Assembly: GCA_022701275.1 (NCBI GenBank)
Contig: CP031740.1
Location: 5,593,001 to 5,657,000 of the forward strand
Source of the DNA: Microcoleus vaginatus PCC 9802
GTDB lineage: Bacteria > Cyanobacteriota > Cyanobacteriia > Cyanobacteriales > Microcoleaceae
DNA length: 64,000 bases
Direction: 5' to 3'
A program made the translations under genes and the position numbers. Below, one piece after another: positions 18,094 to 26,957 of the stretch (position 1 is its first letter; every line of letters begins with the position of its first letter). The notes under the pieces are model-generated. The model was not told the origin of the DNA. It ran no database searches and saw only the letters and a list, made by a program, of their open reading frames with translations.

Positions 18094-18855
18094 TCACTCG
18101 CATTGGAGTAGGTGATAAGCACCTAAACCAATTGCTATACCTAATACTGCGGGAGCCGCAACAGCAGCAGCAATGGCAACGCTACCACCAACCGTAGCAG
18201 CAGCAATACCTCCGCCAACACCTCCAATTGTTGATGCAACTTGTCCTGCTATTCTTCCATTTTTTCGTGCTTCACGTTCGCGTTCAGTCAAAGCTTCATC
18301 ATCTTCAAGTATCTTGCCAACTATGAAATCAGCAGCTAATCCACTGGCTATGCCACCCACACCTACAATACCAGCAGCCGCTTTACCCGCTACAGCAGGC
18401 GCTTGTTTAAGCCCTACATTGATGAGAACTTTAGATATAGGGTCAGCAGATTTAATAGCAGCTTCAGTGGCGATTTTAGTTGCAAACTTGGTTCCTGCGC
18501 CAATAGCGCTTCCTTGAACTAAACCAGCAACTCCAGCTTGAGCTTGTGCTACTTGTTCACTCTTATATTTTCCTGTTTTGCACCAATAAGCAAAATGCTC
18601 ACAATTATTGCTAAAAAGGTCATATCCTTTTTCGCCTAACCTGGCCTCTGCTCGTCTGACTACTGAATCATCTGAATAACATTTCCCATACTCCTTTACA
18701 TTAATTTTGTTTCCTGATGCAAAATCATTTTTAGAAATACGACAAATTTTTTCACCCCCACGCCTTCCGAAATGAATAACACTATCATCGCCACAGTCGA
18801 TACCGTGATGAGTGTATCCAACGTGTTGAATGTAGATATGATCGCCTTTTGCCAT
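18094..18855 (-). CDS. LRAT-like (NlpC/P60 superfamily) protein with glycine-zipper tail
   Basis: 253 residues. The first ~95 form an LRAT/HRASLS-type domain: GDHIYIQHVGYTHHGIDCGD supplies the catalytic His, and LFSNNCEHFAYWCKTG the Cys (NCEHF is diagnostic). These enzymes are thiol acyltransferases or lipases acting on membrane lipids. The remainder is unusually rich in Gly, Ala and Val (GIVGVGGIASGLAADFIVG and further runs near the C terminus), a glycine-zipper pattern suited to membrane insertion. A charged segment (EREREARKNGR) separates the hydrophobic runs. A phospholipid-directed effector is possible but unproven. Confidence 0.75.
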   Translation of the reverse strand: MAKGDHIYIQHVGYTHHGIDCGDDSVIHFGRRGGEKICRISKNDFASGNKINVKEYGKCYSDDSVVRRAEARLGEKGYDLFSNNCEHFAYWCKTGKYKSEQVAQAQAGVAGLVQGSAIGAGTKFATKIATEAAIKSADPISKVLINVGLKQAPAVAGKAAAGIVGVGGIASGLAADFIVGKILEDDEALTEREREARKNGRIAGQVASTIGGVGGGIAAATVGGSVAIAAAVAAPAVLGIAIGLGAYHLLQCE

Positions 18856-19271
18856 ACCTTGTAACTAGGTGAGGTTCAATAAGTATTGAATATCACAGAT
18901 AACCAGGCTCAGTCAATACGGGAAAACACTTAGACCCTCTGCAAGAAGTTAAAAATAGTGGCAACAATGATTCAAGATTTATTTAGTGGCATCCTAGCGA
19001 AATTTTTGAGAGAAAATGCAATTATTTCGCTCGCACTTTTTGAAAGTGATGCAATCCTTGGGACGGCGTTCATTAATTGAAAAAATCCCGAAGGGCGATC
19101 GCACATTTTTCACTCTTGCACCGATACTAAAAGAGTATGTGAAAACTAACTATTCCCGCCCAAACATAGAAAAAGAAGCCCGATCGCCCTTTTAGTTAAA
19201 TTGGGGTTTTAGCCGTTCGCACTTAAATTTGATAGAATTAGGTATCTGCCAAACATCTGAACGATCGCTCA
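18856..19271. other. Intergenic region with distant HIP1 inverted repeat
   Basis: No solid gene; a 37-codon reading frame at 18967-19080 is unrecognised. AAGGGCGATCG (19091-19101) and CGATCGCCCTT (19181-19191) are inverted with a 79-base spacer. Confidence 0.4.
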
Positions 19272-19571
19272 ATGCACGTTATCAGCCGCAAAAAATTAAG
19301 AGACTACTGCCAAAATCATGCTGATTCCTGCGAAGCCCTCGATGATTCGTACAAGATTGCTAGTCAAGCCAACTAAACTAAACTTATTGAAGTTCCAACT
19401 ATTTATCCTCAAGCTGAAGCAGTTGGAAATTTTACAATTTTCAACATCAAAGGAAATAAATATCGCTTAACCGTAAGTCTTAACTATCAAAAGTAGATTG
19501 TTTATATCAAGTACATTTAGACTCAGGCAGAATATGACAAAGACAACTGGAAAAATGACGCTTACTTTTGA
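19272..19571 (+). pseudogene. higB: HigB-family mRNA interferase toxin, inactivated by three in-frame stops
   Basis: One continuous frame reads MHVISRKKLRDYCQNHADSC, YKIASQAN, stop, TKLIEVPTIYPQAEAVGNF, TIFNIKGNKYRLTVSLNY, stop, IVYIKYI, stop, [12 protein letters not shown]. This is the full length of a HigB toxin, a ribosome-dependent mRNA interferase. Stops are TAA 19374-19376, TAG 19494-19496 and TAG 19518-19520; there is no frameshift. The 3' end overlaps the start of the antitoxin gene, the usual higBA arrangement. The toxin is evidently dead unless stops are read through. Confidence 0.85.
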
Positions 19572-19959
19572 CTCCGACAGGTACAGCAGCCTGCTATCTC
19601 AATATCAACCTCGACTTATTAAAAATGAAGATGAAAACGAGACTTTTTTAGAAATAGTTGAAAAGTTGCTCTCTCGGAAAAATCTAACTCCCGAAGAAGA
19701 TACTCTGTTAGAACTTTTAGTCAAACTAATTGAGGATTATGAAGAAACTCACTATCAACTGAATGCTTCAAATCGCCACTCAAGACTTCTTCATTTGATG
19801 GAGGCTAGAAGTTTAGAACCAGCAGATTTAGTAGAAATTATTGGCACAGTTGAGACGGTAACTGAAATCGTTAACGGTCAGCTAGAAATTAGCAAAAAAC
19901 AAGCTGAGGCTTTGGGAAATTTTTTTCGTGTAAATCCGGGTTTGTTTCTGTTTGATTAA
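19555..19959 (+). CDS. higA: HigA-type antitoxin (intact, orphaned)
   Basis: 134 residues from ATG 19555 ([20 protein letters not shown]). The N-terminal part matches the partner of HigB toxins. The C-terminal helix-turn-helix ([20 protein letters not shown], then [20 protein letters not shown]) should bind the operon promoter. Its toxin partner immediately upstream carries three stops. Upstream in-frame ATGs at 19498 and 19534 fall within the toxin frame, so the conserved start was chosen. It may be kept as a regulator or by neutralising a related toxin elsewhere. Confidence 0.85.
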   Translation: MTLTFDSDRYSSLLSQYQPRLIKNEDENETFLEIVEKLLSRKNLTPEEDTLLELLVKLIEDYEETHYQLNASNRHSRLLHLMEARSLEPADLVEIIGTVETVTEIVNGQLEISKKQAEALGNFFRVNPGLFLFD

Positions 19960-20017
19960 TCGTAAACCATTATATAATACGTTGAAACTTGTTACGATCG
20001 CCCTTTATCCCCCTATC

Positions 20018-20917
20018 ATGCTTCAAATCCGCCGCCGTCCCCCCAGCACATCAGTCTCCGTCCTCTACCTCAGCTACCAAATCGCCGTACCCGACGCCGA
20101 ACCCCAGCACATCCTCGAAGAAATCGTCTGGCAAAAAGAAGCGGAAGTGGCCCAAAAGCGCGATCGCACCCCGTTAGCCGATCTTCACAAAAAACTCCCC
20201 TTTGCACCGCCAACTCGCGACTTTCTTGCCGCCCTCAAAAACGGTAAAACCACACCCGCTATCATCGCCGAAGTTAAAAAAGCTTCCCCCAGCAAAGGCG
20301 TAATTCGCGAAGATTTCGACCCGGTGGCGATCGCCCTAGCTTACGAACAAAACGGCGCCAGTTGCATCTCTGTACTTACCGATGAAAAGTTCTTTCAAGG
20401 CAGCTTCGACAACCTAGCTAAAATCCGTGCCGCCGTCGATTTACCCTTACTTTGCAAAGAGTTTATTATCTATCCCTACCAAATCTATCTCGCCCGGATT
20501 CACGGCGCCGATGCTGTATTGTTAATCGCAGCTATTCTATCTGACAAAGACTTACAATACTTTGTAAAAATTGTCAAGACTTTGGGCATGACAGCTTTAA
20601 TAGAAGTTCACACTCTCGAAGAACTCGATCGAGTATTAACCCTACAAGGCGTCAACCTAATCGGCATCAACAACCGCAACCTAGAAGACTTTTCCGTCAG
20701 CTTAGAAACCACCAGCCAACTATTAGCCGATCGACAAACCGAAATCCAAGCAAAAGGCATCCTCATCGTCAGCGAGTCAGGAATCCACACTCCCGACGAC
20801 CTAGCTAAAGTGGCCAGCGCCGGCGCCCAAGCCGTCCTCATAGGCGAATCTCTAGTCAAACAGCCCGATCCGGGTGCTGCTTTAGCCTCGCTTGCCGATC
20901 GCCCTCCCAGCCTGTGA
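20018..20917 (+). CDS. trpC: Indole-3-glycerol phosphate synthase
   Basis: 299 residues. Catalyses ring closure of carboxyphenylaminodeoxyribulose phosphate in tryptophan biosynthesis. The barrel shows [13 protein letters not shown] (catalytic Lys), [51 protein letters not shown] and [12 protein letters not shown]. The start MLQIRRRPP at 20018 matches the extended N terminus usual in cyanobacteria; a start 66 bases upstream is less likely. It stands alone, as trp genes often do in cyanobacteria. Confidence 0.96.
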   Translation: MLQIRRRPPSTSVSVLYLSYQIAVPDAEPQHILEEIVWQKEAEVAQKRDRTPLADLHKKLPFAPPTRDFLAALKNGKTTPAIIAEVKKASPSKGVIREDFDPVAIALAYEQNGASCISVLTDEKFFQGSFDNLAKIRAAVDLPLLCKEFIIYPYQIYLARIHGADAVLLIAAILSDKDLQYFVKIVKTLGMTALIEVHTLEELDRVLTLQGVNLIGINNRNLEDFSVSLETTSQLLADRQTEIQAKGILIVSESGIHTPDDLAKVASAGAQAVLIGESLVKQPDPGAALASLADRPPSL

Positions 20918-21267
20918 AAGGCGAGACCGCTTGACAAACCACCCTTAATTCTGATAAAAAATGATTAAGTAGGTAAATAATGAGAATTTCTAGCCTGCAT
21001 CGACTCAAGCGCTTGACTGTAAAAAAAATAGCACTCAAAGCTATATTGCATAGAAATATTTTGCCAGAAAGCAATTAAATCTATTCTGTAAGCCTGTCGA
21101 TCGCAAAATTTAGCGTTTCCAACGCACCCAGCCCCGAATATTCGATCGGCAAAGCAGGGGTTGCTGTACGGTTAGAAAACAAATAAAAAATCGGGCATCT
21201 AATGTTCACCTGTGATGCCTCATGCAATTGCCATGGGGTGTCGGTTCGCTGAGGTATATTAGCTTTC
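20918..21267. other. Intergenic region between trpC and the DUF5340-like gene
   Basis: 350 bases with no convincing gene; a 71-codon minus-strand frame (21081-21296) overlaps the next gene and is probably chance. Confidence 0.35.
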
Positions 21268-21513
21268 ATGGAGCCAATTCCCCTTCCTTCGTACATTCAT
21301 TATGAATTGCTACTTCAATTGTTAGAACGCAAAACGATGTTTGCTGTCAGTCCACAATCGCCGCAGCAGCAACAAGTTCACCAACTTATTATTACACTGC
21401 GTAAAGCCCTGGCCATTCAAAAGCAATTAGAACAAAGCTGCGAGCGATCGAACTTAGCGGTAGAACATCGCTGGTCTCTCAATGAAATTAACCAGAAGGG
21501 AGTTAAAAGTTAA
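21268..21513 (+). CDS. Small conserved cyanobacterial protein (DUF5340-like)
   Basis: 81 residues beginning MEPIPLPSYIHYELLLQLLE, a pattern I recall from a cyanobacteria-only family (DUF5340). It is helical and Gln-rich (SPQQQQVHQLI) with no catalytic motif. It precedes the aminotransferase gene by 78 bases on the same strand. Function unknown. Confidence 0.65.
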   Translation: MEPIPLPSYIHYELLLQLLERKTMFAVSPQSPQQQQVHQLIITLRKALAIQKQLEQSCERSNLAVEHRWSLNEINQKGVKS

Positions 21514-21591
21514 AAAAGTTAGAGTAGCGACGTGACGTATCGTATTTGATTTATTCTATATAACTCCCACAGAAAAACTTAGGACAATATC

Positions 21592-22749
21592 ATGGACAAC
21601 AAATTAATGCTGATGATTCCCGGCCCGACGCCGGTACCTGAAGCGGCCTTGTTAGCGATGGCAAAACACCCGATGGGCCACCGCAGCAAGGAATTTGACG
21701 GGATTTTTGCAGAATGTACCGAAAATTTGAAATGGCTGCACCAAACTAAAAGTGACGTGCTGAGTTTAACCGTTTCCGGTACCGGGGCGATGGAAGCTGG
21801 GATAATTAATTTCCTGAGTGCGGGCGATCGAGTTTTAATCGGTACCAACGGCAAATTTGGCGAACGCTGGGCTGAAGTGGCCGAAGCTTACGGTTTAAAT
21901 GTCGAAATCATCAAAGCCGAGTGGGGCCAACCTTTAGACCCCGAAAACTTCCGCGAAAAACTCGAAGCAGATACAGAGAAGCAAATCAAAGCTGTCATCA
22001 TCACCCACTCGGAAACCTCTACCGGCGTCCTCAACGACCTCGAAACCATCAACCGCCACGTTAAAGCCCACGGTGAAGCTTTAATTATGGTCGATGCTGT
22101 CACTAGCTTAGGCGCAGTCAATATTCCGATGGACGCTTGGGGAATCGATGTCATTGCTTCGGGTTCTCAGAAAGCTTACATGATTCCTCCAGGTTTGGGT
22201 TTTGTGGCCGTCAGTCCCAAAGCTTGGGAAGCTTACAAAACTGCGAAACTGCCCCGCTATTATTTGGATTTGGGTAAATATAGCAAAGACGCTGCCAAAA
22301 ATACCACTCCTTTTACTCCACCGGTAAATATGTTTTTTGCCCTGCAAGCATCGCTGCAGATGATGAAAACAGAAGGGTTGGAAAATGTTTTCGCAAGGCA
22401 CAAACGCTTAATGACAACTACTCGCGCTGCAGTAAAAGCTTTAGGTTTGCCGTTGTTTGCCGCTGACGAAGCCGCGAGTCCTGCGATTACTTCGGTTATG
22501 CCACCAGAATCCGTAGATGCTCAAAAAGTGCGGACTTTGATGCGAAAGAGATTTGACATTGCTCTCGCCGACGGACAAGACCATTTGAAAGGTAAAATCT
22601 TCCGAATCGGCCATTTGGGCTTTGTGTCCGATCGCGATATTCTAGCAGCAATTTCCTCTTTAGAAGTGGTGTTGCGAGAATTGGGTCATGAAGGCTACAC
22701 TCCTGGTGCCGGCGTTGCCGCTGCTGCGAAGCATTTGGCTGAATCTTAA
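21592..22749 (+). CDS. Class V aminotransferase (alanine/serine-glyoxylate aminotransferase family)
   Basis: 385 residues of the PLP class V fold. MIPGPTPVPEAALLAM is the family N-terminal signature, VSGTGAMEAGI binds the cofactor, VDAVTSLGAVNI carries the PLP-ring Asp, and SGSQKAYMIPPG the Schiff-base Lys. In cyanobacteria these enzymes act in photorespiratory glyoxylate metabolism; some older annotations call the family a 'soluble hydrogenase subunit', which is misleading. Exact amino donor cannot be set by eye. Confidence 0.92.
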   Translation: MDNKLMLMIPGPTPVPEAALLAMAKHPMGHRSKEFDGIFAECTENLKWLHQTKSDVLSLTVSGTGAMEAGIINFLSAGDRVLIGTNGKFGERWAEVAEAYGLNVEIIKAEWGQPLDPENFREKLEADTEKQIKAVIITHSETSTGVLNDLETINRHVKAHGEALIMVDAVTSLGAVNIPMDAWGIDVIASGSQKAYMIPPGLGFVAVSPKAWEAYKTAKLPRYYLDLGKYSKDAAKNTTPFTPPVNMFFALQASLQMMKTEGLENVFARHKRLMTTTRAAVKALGLPLFAADEAASPAITSVMPPESVDAQKVRTLMRKRFDIALADGQDHLKGKIFRIGHLGFVSDRDILAAISSLEVVLRELGHEGYTPGAGVAAAAKHLAES

Positions 22750-22776
22750 TCCCAGTTATGAAAGGATTTTGGATTT

Positions 22777-22809
22777 TTGATTATTTATATCTAAAATCTA
22801 AAATCCTTT
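22777..22809. repeat. TCTAAAA heptamer repeat between convergent genes
   Basis: ATCTAAAATCTAAAATCCTTTT preceded by an imperfect complementary run (GGATTTTGGATTTTTGAT, 22763-22780); the pair could also fold into a weak hairpin between the two gene ends. Confidence 0.55.
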
Positions 22810-23024
22810 TAATATGCTTGGGATAACCAATCAAAGATTTTATCCAATTGGTCGAGAGTGACTAAACCGTACTGCCACAGAACCATCGGCAAGGAATTCG
22901 GGTCTTGATAGCGCTGCCGCTGTTTGTCACCACCGACACGTTCGGCGACAGCAATTGACGCGGGAGAAATTGCCAAATCTTCTTGTAAAAATCGAATTAA
23001 TCGAGTGTATGTAGCGGGTGCCAT
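22809..23024 (-). CDS. DUF2949 family protein
   Basis: 71 residues. MAPATYTRLIRFLQEDLAIS, the Gly/Asp-rich turn, then PMVLWQYGLVTLDQLDKIFD match a small cyanobacterial family (DUF2949) of unknown function. It has a good ribosome site (AGGTGA) ahead of the ATG. No operon partner is visible. Confidence 0.75.
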   Translation of the reverse strand: MAPATYTRLIRFLQEDLAISPASIAVAERVGGDKQRQRYQDPNSLPMVLWQYGLVTLDQLDKIFDWLSQAY

Positions 23025-23850
23025 GTGATTTCACCTGTAAGTATAGGACACCATTTTCTGATGTGAACCTGATGTTTTTGATGAGTAATAAGCCAGTTTT
23101 AAATTTGTCTTGTAACCGTCGATAGCTGTGAAAACAGTATTAGCGGTTAAACTGCCAAACAGAATGCTGAGTGCGACTGTAAAGCGAACCTTTCCCAAAA
23201 AGTGAAAGGTTTTGCAATTTTGGTGATTTCTGCCCGAGCGACTTGCGATCGCGATCGAACCTAAACTGAATACCTCGGCATCTTTGCAGTGCGAATCAGA
23301 ATTTATTCTGCTACCTAAAACTACTAAACCAGGTTCAGAGTTTAACTTCATCTGCCGAAATGCAGAATCCGCAAATCTACTTCGGCAAAATTAGTTAGAT
23401 ATTTCGATCAAACCCGAAACTGCTACCAGAAGTTAAGTTTGCCAAGTACCGCCAATTAACTTGGCTCGTAGCATATTACTTTAGATAGGGTTAGTAGATT
23501 TAGCTCGATCGCCAGAATTTCCAGAGAATTTCTTTTCGTGTTGCTACCTCTTGAGGCTGAGTATCGTCTCTCAGGATTGGTAACGAGTCGCTGACTCGTC
23601 TCATACCTGCGACCAACAATCAACAGCTTCCGGAAACAAGCTCAAGTCCAGACTGGCTGAGATCGACATCGTAGCAAATCTTTCGGTGTTTGTACTGAAT
23701 GTTACATTAATATTTTAACGGATTTTATCAATTTTTGTAAAGTTTCTAAATTTTCTCCGGTCTTCCGAAGGCAGGGGGCAGTTCGCCAACCGATTCCGTA
23801 ACGGATGTAAGGGATGGTAAAAAGAAGGAACAAGGAAACCGGGGGATTGT
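23025..23850. other. Long intergenic region
   Basis: About 825 bases between two minus-strand genes. A 106-codon minus-strand frame (23031-23351) has no domain-like features and I do not call it. A short palindrome ACGAGTC-GCT-GACTCGT lies near 23585-23601. Possible regulatory DNA; nothing else recognised. Confidence 0.4.
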
Positions 23851-24381
23851 TTATTGATGCAGGTTTTCGTTCAAAAACTCTATTTCAACACGATCGCCCA
23901 CTTTGAGACCGAGTTCAGCAGCCCGCCCGCCCCGGAGTTCAATAACTCGATCGACAGCAGTATTGGGCCCGTAGGTAGGACAAGGATCGGCAGTACAAGG
24001 AGGTGCAGAAACTTCGATCGCCTCAACCACCCCATCCCGCAGAAAAATCATATCCAGAGAAATCTTGCAATTTTTCATCCAAAAATTGACCTGCCGCGCC
24101 GCTTTAAACTCAAACAGCATTCCTCTGTCATCCGGCAAAGAAGTTCTGTACATTAAACCCATAGCCTGCTGTTCCACTGTTTTCGCCACTTCGAGTTCGA
24201 TTGGGCGATCGCCTATCCGAGCTCTAGCAGAAACAGGCAGCACCTGACCCGAGGTTGTCGCCGTCGGAGACTGAGCCGCCACAATACCAGTAGCACCAGC
24301 ATTCGCGACAGGTAAAGTCGGCGAACATCCCAGCAAAAATATACTTACTCCAATACCGAGCAAAGTAGCTAAATAATTCAT
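23851..24381 (-). CDS. DUF192 family lipoprotein
   Basis: 176 residues. It starts with a lipoprotein signal (GIGVSIFLLGC, lipobox LLGC) and a Ser/Thr/Ala linker. The DUF192 domain follows: IELEVAKTVEQQAMGLMYR, GMLFEF, VNFWMKNCKISLDMIFL and a C-terminal RVIELRGGRAAELGLKVGD. DUF192 proteins are small beta-barrels of unresolved function. The ATG is preceded within 3 bases by a TCTAAAA heptamer run on its coding strand, leaving no ordinary ribosome-binding sequence. Confidence 0.88.
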   Translation of the reverse strand: MNYLATLLGIGVSIFLLGCSPTLPVANAGATGIVAAQSPTATTSGQVLPVSARARIGDRPIELEVAKTVEQQAMGLMYRTSLPDDRGMLFEFKAARQVNFWMKNCKISLDMIFLRDGVVEAIEVSAPPCTADPCPTYGPNTAVDRVIELRGGRAAELGLKVGDRVEIEFLNENLHQ

Positions 24382-24384
24382 ATT

Positions 24385-24416
24385 GATTTTAGATTTTAGA
24401 TTTTAGATTTTAGATT
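24385..24416 (-). repeat. TCTAAAA heptamer tandem repeat at a start codon
   Basis: Four units (TTTTAGA on the plus strand). Read on the minus strand they end three bases before the ATG of the DUF192 gene. Confidence 0.85.
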
Positions 24417-24423
24417 GGTAATT

Positions 24424-24479
24424 GACCATTGGACATTGGACATTGGAACTAGCCAACAGTCAACAGTCAACAGTCAACT
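24424..24479. repeat. Two further heptamer repeats (ACATTGG and CAACAGT)
   Basis: GGACATTGGACATTGG at 24431-24446 and CAACAGTCAACAGTCAACAG at 24454-24473, next to the TCTAAAA run, so three heptamer types are clustered in 100 bases. Confidence 0.8.
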
Positions 24480-24486
24480 GACTGCT

Positions 24487-25182
24487 TCAAGCTTCCCGCA
24501 TCACATAGCCAACACCACGCACCGTTTGAATCAAACGCTTTTCGCCCTCATCTTCAATCTTGAGGCGCAGATAGCGGATGTAAACCTCAATTACATTCGA
24601 CTCGCCCAAAAAGTCGTAACCCCAAACATTTTCGAGAATTTGTTCCCGAGTCAAAACCTCGCGGGGATGTTCCATCAAATACTTTAGCAGCTCAAATTCC
24701 TTCATCGTCAGGTCGATCGCCCGTCCGTTCCGCAGGGCCCGCCTAGAGGCCAAATCCAAAACTAAATCGCCAAACCTCAATTGTTCGTTGCTGCTGTTAT
24801 CCGGCTGCAAATACAAGCGCACCAACTGCAAAAACTCCTCAGTGCGGTAAGGTTTAAGAAAATAATCATCCGCCCCAGCTTCCAGACAAGCTACGCGATC
24901 GTCAACTGTATCACGGCCGACGAGTAGCAGCACCGGCACCCGATTGCCAATACTTCTGAGGTAAGAACACAGTGACAGCCCCGACTCAGCGCCAAGTATC
25001 CGGTCAATTACAATCAAAGCAGGCTGCAATTCATGAGCTAAATTTTGGCCGGTGGCGGTGTTAGAAGCTACTACGGGTTCATAGCCGGAGGATTTTAAGT
25101 CTAGACTCAAGTGTCCGGCGAGAACTTCGTCTGTTTCAACTAGCAGGACACAGGGATTGCGATCGAGAGTAATTGCTGCCAT
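24487..25182 (-). CDS. nblR: OmpR-family response regulator, NblR-like
   Basis: 231 residues: a receiver domain with the phosphoacceptor-position Asp in ALIVIDRILG (about residue 60) and the conserved Lys in YFLKPYR, then an OmpR/PhoB winged helix (LTMKEFELLKYLMEH, ENVWGYDFLGESNVIEVYIR, IQTVRGVGYVMRE). The N terminus (RNPCVLLVETDEVLAGHLSL) resembles NblR, which controls phycobilisome degradation and survival in nutrient or high-light stress. The acidic pocket is atypical (E-T-D), as in NblR, which can work without phosphorylation. I start at the inner ATG 25182. The nblR symbol is a resemblance call. Confidence 0.8.
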   Translation of the reverse strand: MAAITLDRNPCVLLVETDEVLAGHLSLDLKSSGYEPVVASNTATGQNLAHELQPALIVIDRILGAESGLSLCSYLRSIGNRVPVLLLVGRDTVDDRVACLEAGADDYFLKPYRTEEFLQLVRLYLQPDNSSNEQLRFGDLVLDLASRRALRNGRAIDLTMKEFELLKYLMEHPREVLTREQILENVWGYDFLGESNVIEVYIRYLRLKIEDEGEKRLIQTVRGVGYVMREA

Positions 25183-25425
25183 TGAATTGACCTGTGAAGA
25201 CCATAACTGTTCTAGCACGTCTTAAGGAAGAGAGGGAGAGGGGGAGAGAGGGAGAGGGGGAAAGTGGGAGAATGGGAGAATTACCAATTACCAATTAAGC
25301 TATTTGGCATTTAAATTGAAGCTTGCTCGCGCCGGGCTATCCTGCCCGCCCCACAAGAGTTTAAGTAAAAAGTAGTTTACAAATTAAATGCGCTACAGCT
25401 TACCAATTACCAAATTGAATAATTT
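25183..25425. repeat. Purine-rich repeat tract between nblR-like gene and rbsK
   Basis: GAGGGGGAGAGAGGGAGAGGGGGA-type purine tract at about 25228-25280, followed by repeated ACCAATTACCAATTA. No gene seen. Confidence 0.6.
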
Positions 25426-26346
25426 ATGAGCATCATTGTATTCGGCAGTATCAACATCGACCTAGCAGCAAAAACTCCCCGGTTGCCGCAGCCAGGGGAA
25501 ACAATCATCGGTAGCAATTTTTTCACAGCAGGCGGCGGCAAAGGAGCAAATCAAGCCGTCGCCGCCGCCCGTCTCGGCACTTCTACCCACATCATCGGCC
25601 GCGTCGGCAACGATAAATTTGCTGAAGAATTATTGACAAATTTACAATCTTATGGTTTAAGTACAGACAATGTATTAATAGACCAAAACACTCATTCAGG
25701 AGTGGCAATTATCGCCGTAGACGAGACAGGTCAAAATAATATTATTGTGATTCCGGGCGCGAATAACAATGTCGGTGAAGCAGATCTAGAACGTCTCCAA
25801 AAACTGTTAACACCAGCTACATCCTTGCTGTTACAGTTAGAAATTCCCCTGGAAATTGTCCAAAAAGCTGCGAAAGCTGCTCGTCAAGCGGGGGTGCGAG
25901 TTATTCTCGATCCAGCACCGGCTAGGGCGGATTTGCCGATCGAACTTTATCCGCTAATTGACATTATCACGCCGAATGAAGTGGAAGCGGGTCAGTTAGT
26001 CGGTTTTCGGGTGAATGACACGGAAACAGCGATTGTAGCTGCCAAACAGTTGCAGGAGCGCGGTGTCAAGAATGTTATTGTCAAATTGGGCGATCGCGGG
26101 GCTGTTGCTGTTACGGCGGATGAAACCTTTTTTGTACCGGCTTTTGCTGTGGAGGCGATCGACACTGTGGCTGCTGGCGATGCTTTTAACGGCGGGTTAG
26201 CCTCTGCATTAGATGCCGGTCTGTCCTTGTCAGAGGCGGTGCGGTGGGGCGCAGCAGCGGGCGCTTTGTGCACAACTAAAGTGGGTGCTCAAGTTGCTAT
26301 GCCCGATCGGGCAACTTTTGATAAATTTTTGCAGAATTTAATTTGA
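25426..26346 (+). CDS. rbsK: Ribokinase (PfkB family)
   Basis: 306 residues. Phosphorylates ribose at O5. Signatures are VFGSINIDLAAKTPRLPQPG, GGGKGANQAVAAARLG (substrate binding) and DTVAAGDAFNGGLASAL with the catalytic Asp of the PfkB C-terminal motif. No ribose transporter is adjacent. Related pentose or nucleoside kinases share these motifs, so ribose is likely rather than certain. Confidence 0.92.
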   Translation: MSIIVFGSINIDLAAKTPRLPQPGETIIGSNFFTAGGGKGANQAVAAARLGTSTHIIGRVGNDKFAEELLTNLQSYGLSTDNVLIDQNTHSGVAIIAVDETGQNNIIVIPGANNNVGEADLERLQKLLTPATSLLLQLEIPLEIVQKAAKAARQAGVRVILDPAPARADLPIELYPLIDIITPNEVEAGQLVGFRVNDTETAIVAAKQLQERGVKNVIVKLGDRGAVAVTADETFFVPAFAVEAIDTVAAGDAFNGGLASALDAGLSLSEAVRWGAAAGALCTTKVGAQVAMPDRATFDKFLQNLI

Positions 26347-26391
26347 ATTTGTAAGGTGCGCCGCAGAGCACCCTACTTTAACTATGTTTAT

Positions 26392-26706
26392 TTAATCGTC
26401 GTCTTTGAATTCTTTGGCTAAGCGATCGAGTCTGTCGTTCGTTTCTTTAGTAAACTTGAGTAACCCAACGCTGACAATATTTGATGTTAATCCGCCAGCG
26501 GTGGCAACTGAGCCTTCTGTGACTTTTCCAGAAAACAACAGTCCGATGCCTAAAATACTGATGGAGGCACTTACTATTGTTAACCCAAGAATCACGTTAA
26601 CAGTGAATTTAGCTTGACGCAAACGTTCTTGCATGACATCCCGCTTCATTTCTGGGTAATCATCCGAAGGGAATGGTTGGTTGGTATTGGACTTATTAAG
26701 AAGCAT
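26392..26706 (-). CDS. TRADD-N-associated membrane domain protein
   Basis: 104 residues. After a polar N terminus come two hydrophobic segments (TVNVILGLTIVSASISILGI and a Gly/Ala/Val stretch, VATAGGLTSNIVSVGLL), then a charged helix KETNDRLDRLAKEF. This matches the small membrane domain described as associated with bacterial TRADD-N domains in NTPase-based conflict systems. The adjacent AAA genes on the other strand strengthen the link. No TRADD-N domain itself is present here. It may act as a membrane-targeting or pore-forming component. Confidence 0.75.
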   Translation of the reverse strand: MLLNKSNTNQPFPSDDYPEMKRDVMQERLRQAKFTVNVILGLTIVSASISILGIGLLFSGKVTEGSVATAGGLTSNIVSVGLLKFTKETNDRLDRLAKEFKDDD

Positions 26707-26957
26707 TTCATTTCTTTAAACTCTACAATGTCTATCTTCCACCTACTGAAACAGCTTTGGAACGATTCTGAAGACGATAGGCAGGAACTTTGTAGATTTT
26801 GAGTAATTAACTTTGCCATCTCAGTTCCAGCTAGCTTTTCAGCTTGGAAGGCTGAGATCCGAGCAAACTTGGTTTACTGGCTTAAGTTCATATAAACTAT
26901 TACTATCTTCCTTAAGTTCGGGAATATCGTCACCCGAACGTTAAACTTCGCCAACTT

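Noticed and set aside
17815-18111. 98-codon plus-strand frame
   Set aside because: Runs through the HIP1 terminator and into the antisense of the LRAT-like gene.
21081-21296. 71-codon minus-strand frame overlapping the DUF5340-like gene
   Set aside because: Overlaps a better gene and has no recognisable pattern, though its C-terminal half is mildly protein-like.
23031-23351. 106-codon minus-strand frame
   Set aside because: No domain or conserved-looking segment; adjacent to DUF2949 but composition looks random.
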